Notes under the pieces: generated by a model
What the model was told of the DNA's origin: nothing
What the model saw: only the letters and a program-made list of their open reading frames with translations
Database searches by the model: none
In this document: piece after piece, positions 63,944 to 64,000 of the stretch
Layout: every line of letters begins with the position of its first letter
How positions within the stretch are numbered: position 1 is the first letter of the stretch
Translations under genes and position numbers: made by a program
Origin: Sphingobium amiense
GTDB taxonomy: Bacteria > Pseudomonadota > Alphaproteobacteria > Sphingomonadales > Sphingomonadaceae
Assembly (NCBI RefSeq): GCF_003967075.1
Contig: NZ_AP018664.1
Coordinates: 2,728,001-2,792,000 of the forward strand
Direction of reading: 5' to 3'
DNA: 64,000 nt

Positions 63944-64000
63944 TCAATGCCCCTCGAAAGTGAGTATCGCTTCCGCCGGAATCCCTTGCGCCTTCAATGC
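63944..64000 (-). CDS. Partial CDS, C-terminus only
   Basis: A minus-strand frame ends at a TGA (complement of 63944-63946) with 18 residues visible to the window edge (ALKAQGIPAEAILTFEGH). Too short to identify. The rest lies outside the window. Confidence 0.4.
   Translation of the reverse strand, partial: ALKAQGIPAEAILTFEGH

Noticed and set aside
1..64000. CRISPR array
   Set aside because: No regularly spaced short repeats were seen by eye on either strand.

Overview
The window reads as chromosomal (or chromid) DNA of an alphaproteobacterium, most likely of the order Sphingomonadales. The reasons are high GC content, several small orphan proteins that I recognise as sphingomonad/alphaproteobacterial families, a SigF/NrsF-type metal-stress sigma system with bufferins, and a predominance of TonB-dependent and stress genes. 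No species call is possible from the sequence alone.

Region 1 (1-16.3 kb) is a stress and envelope region. It starts with a truncated secreted YbjQ-like protein and two overlapping uncharacterised membrane protein genes. A DUF1905 gene follows, then an IS5-family (IS427-type) insertion sequence that carries a small membrane-protein ORF. After that come a cold shock protein, several small stress-type proteins, a spermidine-synthase-like methyltransferase, a second-copy groES-groEL pair, an HWE histidine kinase with a single-domain response regulator, a frameshifted cation/proton antiporter, a PHB-depolymerase-type esterase and a transglutaminase-like protein.

Region 2 (16.3-23.2 kb) holds two extracytoplasmic-function sigma systems. 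On the minus strand, a SigK-like sigma factor, its RskA-like anti-sigma factor and a fasciclin protein are in one line. Next to them is a divergent cluster sigF-nrsF-bufA2-bufB-bufC (plus) and bufA1-doxX (minus). Three well-placed promoter motifs GTAACC-N16-CGAA/CGTA tie this cluster into one regulon, by homology a copper-buffering response.

Region 3 (23.2-55.9 kb) is accessory DNA. Two related IS21-family elements lie in inverted orientation at 23477-25966 and 48191-50683, neither with a visible target duplication; each cuts a neighbouring gene (an IS6 transposase and a GHKL ATPase on the left, a serine resolvase on the right). Between and beside them are: a GHKL ATPase remnant with a large phosphoribosyltransferase-like protein; an XRE-ImmA regulator pair; a ParB-DNA methylase cluster; mobilization genes mobC and relaxase with a structured upstream region that may be oriT; an AbiE toxin-antitoxin pair extended by a third gene that looks like an ADP-ribosyltransferase; an ArdA remnant; and a four-gene operon encoding a YodC-like protein, a caspase-helicase fusion, a PD-(D/E)XK nuclease-like protein and a protein with a HEPN-like C-terminal motif. 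This operon is the strongest candidate for an undescribed defence system. The region ends with a large serine recombinase whose 3' end runs into a tRNA-Ser(GGA) gene, so at least the right part behaves as an integrative mobilizable element.

Region 4 (55.9-64 kb) returns to ordinary chromosomal genes: an MHS-type MFS transporter, a TonB-dependent receptor, chrB-chrA chromate resistance genes divergent from an AlgE-like outer membrane porin across a perfect 16-bp palindrome, and an MTA/SAH nucleosidase-type protein.
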